Source: JAWVYT01 sp046483065 (lineage in GTDB: Bacteria > Gemmatimonadota > Gemmatimonadetes > Longimicrobiales > RSA9). From it: 64,000 nucleotides of DNA. Made by a program: the position numbers and the translations under genes. Shown here one piece after another: positions 61,015-64,000 of the stretch (within the stretch, counting starts at the first letter, position 1; each line of letters begins with the position of its first letter). The stretch is from positions 62,001 to 126,000 of the forward strand of contig JAWODW010000044.1 of assembly GCA_046483065.1 (NCBI GenBank), read 5' to 3'. The notes under the pieces were generated by a model that was given only the letters and a program-made list of their open reading frames with translations, had not been told where the DNA came from and did no database searches.

Positions 61015-61963
61015 CGGCGGCAGGCTCGATCGGGAGGTCGGCGGCGTGGCGGCCGGCGGCGTGGAGCCCGGTGCAGCCGGGACGGGCGGCGTGGCGGCCG
61101 GCGGTCTCAGGGCGCGGCGCAGCTGGTGGGCGCGGCTGCGGCGTGACCCGCTGGCCATGTTCGGGCTCATCGTGGTGGTGGGGCTGACGCTCATGGCGGT
61201 GCTGGCGCCCCTCTTCGCGCCGTACGACCCGCTGGTGCAGGGGGACCTCACCACGCAGGCCTACCTGCCGCCGGGCGCCGAACACTGGCTCGGGACGGAC
61301 CAGTTCGGGCGGGACCTGCTGAGCCGGATCATCTACGGCGCCCGGATCAGCCTGACCATCGGGTTCGTGGCCGTGGCCATCGCCATCATCCTGGGCTCGC
61401 TGCTGGGCGCTATCGCCGGCTACGTGGGCGGCGCGGTGGACGCGGTCATCATGCGGTTCACCGACATGGTGATGGCGTTCCCGCGGCTGGTGCTGCTGAT
61501 CATGATCATCGCCCTCTTCGAGCCGTCGTTCACGCTCATCATCCTGGTCCTGGGGCTGACCCAGTGGCCGGGCACCGCCCGGCTGGTGCGGGGCGAGGTG
61601 TTGAGTCTCCGGGAGCAGGAGTATGTGGAGGCAGCCCGGGCGCTGGGGTTCGGCCGGGCCCGGATCATCCTGCGGCACCTCCTGCCGAACGTCATGGCGC
61701 CGGTGATCGTGGCGGCCACGCTGGGGATCGGCAACACGATCGTGCTGGAGGCGGGGCTCAGCTTCCTGGGCATGGGGGTGCAGCCGCCCACGCCGAGCTG
61801 GGGGACGCTGGTGGCCGACGGGCGACAGAACCTCATCGGTGCGTGGTGGGTGGCCACGTTCCCGGGGCTCGCCATCGTCCTGACGGTGCTGGCCTTCAAC
61901 CTGGTGGGCGACGGGCTCCGGGACGTCCTGGATCCGCGGCTGAAATCCGACGGGGGCCGCTGA
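61007..61963 (+). CDS. dppC: ABC peptide transporter permease, DppC type
   Basis: A 318-residue permease. A Gly/Ala-rich cytoplasmic N-terminus (VGGVAAGGVEPGAAGTGGVAAGG, about 11-33) precedes the usual RRSWWARLRRDPLAMFGLIVVV. HWLGTDQFGRDLLSRIIYGARISL and the EAA loop YVEAARALGFGRARIILRHLLPNVMAPV are diagnostic. The stop overlaps the dppD start by one base. Confidence 0.95.
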   Translation: MSSGGRLDREVGGVAAGGVEPGAAGTGGVAAGGLRARRSWWARLRRDPLAMFGLIVVVGLTLMAVLAPLFAPYDPLVQGDLTTQAYLPPGAEHWLGTDQFGRDLLSRIIYGARISLTIGFVAVAIAIILGSLLGAIAGYVGGAVDAVIMRFTDMVMAFPRLVLLIMIIALFEPSFTLIILVLGLTQWPGTARLVRGEVLSLREQEYVEAARALGFGRARIILRHLLPNVMAPVIVAATLGIGNTIVLEAGLSFLGMGVQPPTPSWGTLVADGRQNLIGAWWVATFPGLAIVLTVLAFNLVGDGLRDVLDPRLKSDGGR

Positions 61964-62988
61964 TGGCGCTGCTCGAGGTGCACGACCTGCGGACCTGGTT
62001 CCACACGGACGAGGGCGTGGCCCGGGCGGTGGACGGCGTCTCGTTCGACGTGCACCGGGGCCAGGTCGTGGGCGTGGTGGGGGAGAGCGGGTCCGGGAAA
62101 TCGGTGATGGCCCTGTCCATCATGGGGCTGGTCACGGGGCCCGGGCGGGTGCAGCCGGGGAGCCGGGTGACGCTGGACGGCCGGGAGCTGACCGGCCTTC
62201 CGGGGAAGGCCATGCGGCGTCTCCGGGGCAGCGAGCTGGCCATGATCTTCCAGGAGCCCACGACCTCGCTGAACCCGGTCCACCCGGTGGGCGACCAGGT
62301 GGCCGAGGCGCTCGGCGCCCACGCCGGCCTGAAGAAGGCGGCAGCCCGGGAGCGGGCGGTGGCGCTCCTGCGTCGCGTGGGGCTCCCGGACCCCGAGCGG
62401 CGCGCGGACGACTACCCCCATCAGCTCAGCGGCGGGCAGCGGCAGCGGGTCATGATCGCCATGGCGCTGGCGAACGACCCGGCGCTGCTCATCGCCGATG
62501 AGCCCACCACGGCGCTGGACGTGACGATCCAGGCCCAGATCCTGGAGCTGCTGCTGGAGCTGCGCGTCGAGCTCGGGATGGCGATCCTCCTCATCACTCA
62601 CGACCTGGGCGTGGTGGCCGAGACGTGCGACCGCGTGGTGGTCATGTACGGGGGGCAGGTGGTGGAGGAGGGGCCGGTGATGGACGTCTTCCGCGACCCG
62701 GTCCACCCCTACACCCGGGGGCTCCTGGCCGCCGTGCCCCGCCCCGACGCCCGGGGCCGGGAGCTGGCCGTTATCCCCGGCGCCGTGCCGGCTCCGAGCG
62801 ACTGGCCCCACGGCTGCCGGTTCCGACCCCGGTGCCCGTACGCGTGGGGGCCGTGCCGGCGCGATCCGGGCCTCCTCCGGACCGGCGACCGGAAGTACGC
62901 ACGGTGCTGGCTCGTGGAGCGGCCGGAGCGACGGGCCGAGGTGGAGGGCCGGGGACCGGGCGCGGTGTTCGGTGAGGCGGCGCCGTGA
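61963..62988 (+). CDS. dppD: ABC peptide transporter ATPase, DppD type
   Basis: A 341-residue ATP-binding subunit. Walker A GESGSGKS (about 41-48), signature LSGGQRQRV, Walker B ALLIADEPTTALD and the switch His in LLITHDLGVV are intact. The C-terminal cysteine motif of oligopeptide transporters is present (GCRFRPRCPYAWGPC), which in relatives binds an Fe-S cluster. The start is the ATG at 61963; longer readings lie inside dppC. The stop overlaps dppF. Confidence 0.96.
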   Translation: MALLEVHDLRTWFHTDEGVARAVDGVSFDVHRGQVVGVVGESGSGKSVMALSIMGLVTGPGRVQPGSRVTLDGRELTGLPGKAMRRLRGSELAMIFQEPTTSLNPVHPVGDQVAEALGAHAGLKKAAARERAVALLRRVGLPDPERRADDYPHQLSGGQRQRVMIAMALANDPALLIADEPTTALDVTIQAQILELLLELRVELGMAILLITHDLGVVAETCDRVVVMYGGQVVEEGPVMDVFRDPVHPYTRGLLAAVPRPDARGRELAVIPGAVPAPSDWPHGCRFRPRCPYAWGPCRRDPGLLRTGDRKYARCWLVERPERRAEVEGRGPGAVFGEAAP

Positions 62989-63968
62989 GCGCGCCGCTCC
63001 TGGAGGTCCGCGACCTGAAGAAGCACTTCCCCGTGCGTCGGGGCTTCTTCTCCAGGGTCGCCGAGCACGTGAAGGCGGTGGACGGGGTCAGCTTCGACGT
63101 CCGGCCGGGCGAGACGCTGGGGCTGGTGGGGGAGTCGGGGTCCGGGAAGACGACGACGGGGCGGGCCATCCTCCGGCTCACGGAGCCGACGTCCGGCGAG
63201 GTCCGGTTCCGGGGGCGCGATGTAATGGCGATGGACGCCGACGCGCTCCGGTCGTTCCGGCGCAGCGCCCAGGTCATCTTCCAGGACCCCTTCGGGTCGC
63301 TGCATCCTCGCCTCACCGTGGGCGCGGCCATCCGGGAGGTGCTGCACGTCCACGGACTGGCCGAGGGGTCGGAGGCCGCCCGGGTCGCCGAGCTCCTGGA
63401 TCTCGTGGGGCTCCACCCGTCGCATGCAGCCCGGTATCCCCACGAGTTCAGTGGCGGTCAGCGGCAGCGGGTGGGGATCGCCCGGGCGCTGGCCGTGGAA
63501 CCGGCGTTCATCGTGTGCGACGAGCCGGTAAGCGCGCTGGATGTTTCCGTGCAGGCCCAGGTGGTGAACCTCCTGCAATCACTCCAGGAGCGGCTGGGGC
63601 TGGCGTACCTCTTCATCGCCCATGACCTGGGCGTGGTGGAGCACGTGAGCGACCGGGTGGCCGTGTTGTATCTCGGTCGGGTCGTGGAGCTCGCTGGCGC
63701 CGAAACGCTCGTGTCGGCGCCCCGACACCCCTATACGCGGGCGCTGCTCTCGGCTGTGCCTATCCCGGAGCCCGGGCGCCGCCGCGACCGGATCGTACTG
63801 CCGGGTGATATCCCGAGCCCGGTGGATCCGCCGTCCGGCTGCCCGTTCCACCCCCGGTGCCCGCACCCGGCGAAGGACGCGGCGTGCACGGAGGTCACGC
63901 CGCCCCTGGAGCCCAAGGCACCAGCCCACCTCGCCGCGTGCATCAAGGAGCCGGCACAGAGTGATTGA
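62985..63968 (+). CDS. dppF: ABC peptide transporter ATPase, DppF type
   Basis: A 327-residue second ATPase that forms the heterodimer with DppD. VRDLKKHFPVRRGFFSRV opens it, with Walker A GESGSGKTT, signature FSGGQRQRVGIARALA, Walker B FIVCDEPVSALD and the C-terminal GCPFHPRCPHPAKDAAC. GTG start at 62985 with a four-base GTGA overlap. It completes a five-gene importer unit (58406-63968). The last 32 bases of the window show nothing further. Confidence 0.95.
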   Translation: MSAPLLEVRDLKKHFPVRRGFFSRVAEHVKAVDGVSFDVRPGETLGLVGESGSGKTTTGRAILRLTEPTSGEVRFRGRDVMAMDADALRSFRRSAQVIFQDPFGSLHPRLTVGAAIREVLHVHGLAEGSEAARVAELLDLVGLHPSHAARYPHEFSGGQRQRVGIARALAVEPAFIVCDEPVSALDVSVQAQVVNLLQSLQERLGLAYLFIAHDLGVVEHVSDRVAVLYLGRVVELAGAETLVSAPRHPYTRALLSAVPIPEPGRRRDRIVLPGDIPSPVDPPSGCPFHPRCPHPAKDAACTEVTPPLEPKAPAHLAACIKEPAQSD

Positions 63969-64000
63969 GGCGGGGTCCGGTGTCACAGGACCGCGATGGA

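Overview
The window is G+C-rich, gene-dense bacterial chromosome. The gene content points to a Gemmatimonadota-type diderm bacterium, which is an inference from content because there is no rRNA here. It carries an Oar-like TonB-dependent receptor with a carboxypeptidase-regulatory-like domain, a SusC/SusD pair, a BNR/VPS10-type lipoprotein, an S46 dipeptidyl peptidase, plug-domain proteins without a barrel, and a complete core alternative complex III (act) operon. Many genes overlap by 1-4 bases, GTG and TTG starts are common, and lipoboxes and Tat signals are frequent.

Layout. 1-6145 (minus): partial TonB receptor and BNR-repeat protein. 6146-6939: repeat-rich non-coding DNA with a 164-base imperfect palindrome. 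6940-11009 (plus): nfuA, a lipoprotein, a degenerate REC/HD-GYP protein, a membrane protein and fxsA. 11002-15892: FruK-like sugar kinase, porin-like protein, an AbrB-like regulator with its own promoter and terminator, a lytic transglycosylase, and two genes of unknown function. 16062-23571: actABCDEF. 23995-31627: susC/susD, small envelope genes and two plug-only proteins, with a probable group II intron RT remnant between them. 31757-39221: trmJ, an MFS remnant, two PLP enzymes, and a peptidase pair (S46 peptidase plus M20 dipeptidase). 39328-43527: a second lytic transglycosylase, hslO, a GroES-like gene, small genes, and an AraC-like regulator coupled to a TPR-like gene. 43679-49693: two acyl-CoA dehydrogenases, an amidase, and a stand-alone histidine-kinase DHp domain. 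49836-53930: gcvH, an MBL-fold hydrolase, msrA, an HExxH membrane protein, an NPD-type flavoprotein and a hotdog-fold protein. 54243-63968: gcvP, a lipoate-ligase-like gene and a complete Dpp/Opp-type ABC importer.

How it fits together. The cell looks like an aerobic heterotroph living on peptides and polymers. TonB/SusCD import, secreted BNR and S46 proteins, the M20 dipeptidase and the Dpp/Opp importer bring in and process peptides. Acyl-CoA dehydrogenases and the glycine cleavage proteins (gcvH, gcvP, with a lipoate ligase to modify GcvH) feed reduced cofactors to respiration, where complex III is the Act type. HslO, MsrA, NfuA and GroES deal with oxidative and folding stress.

No phage, insertion sequence, CRISPR array or defence island is visible. 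The unexplained material is mostly non-coding: several palindromic or multi-stem intergenic elements, including a dispersed repeat that appears to have inserted twice, in frame, into the lipoate-ligase gene.
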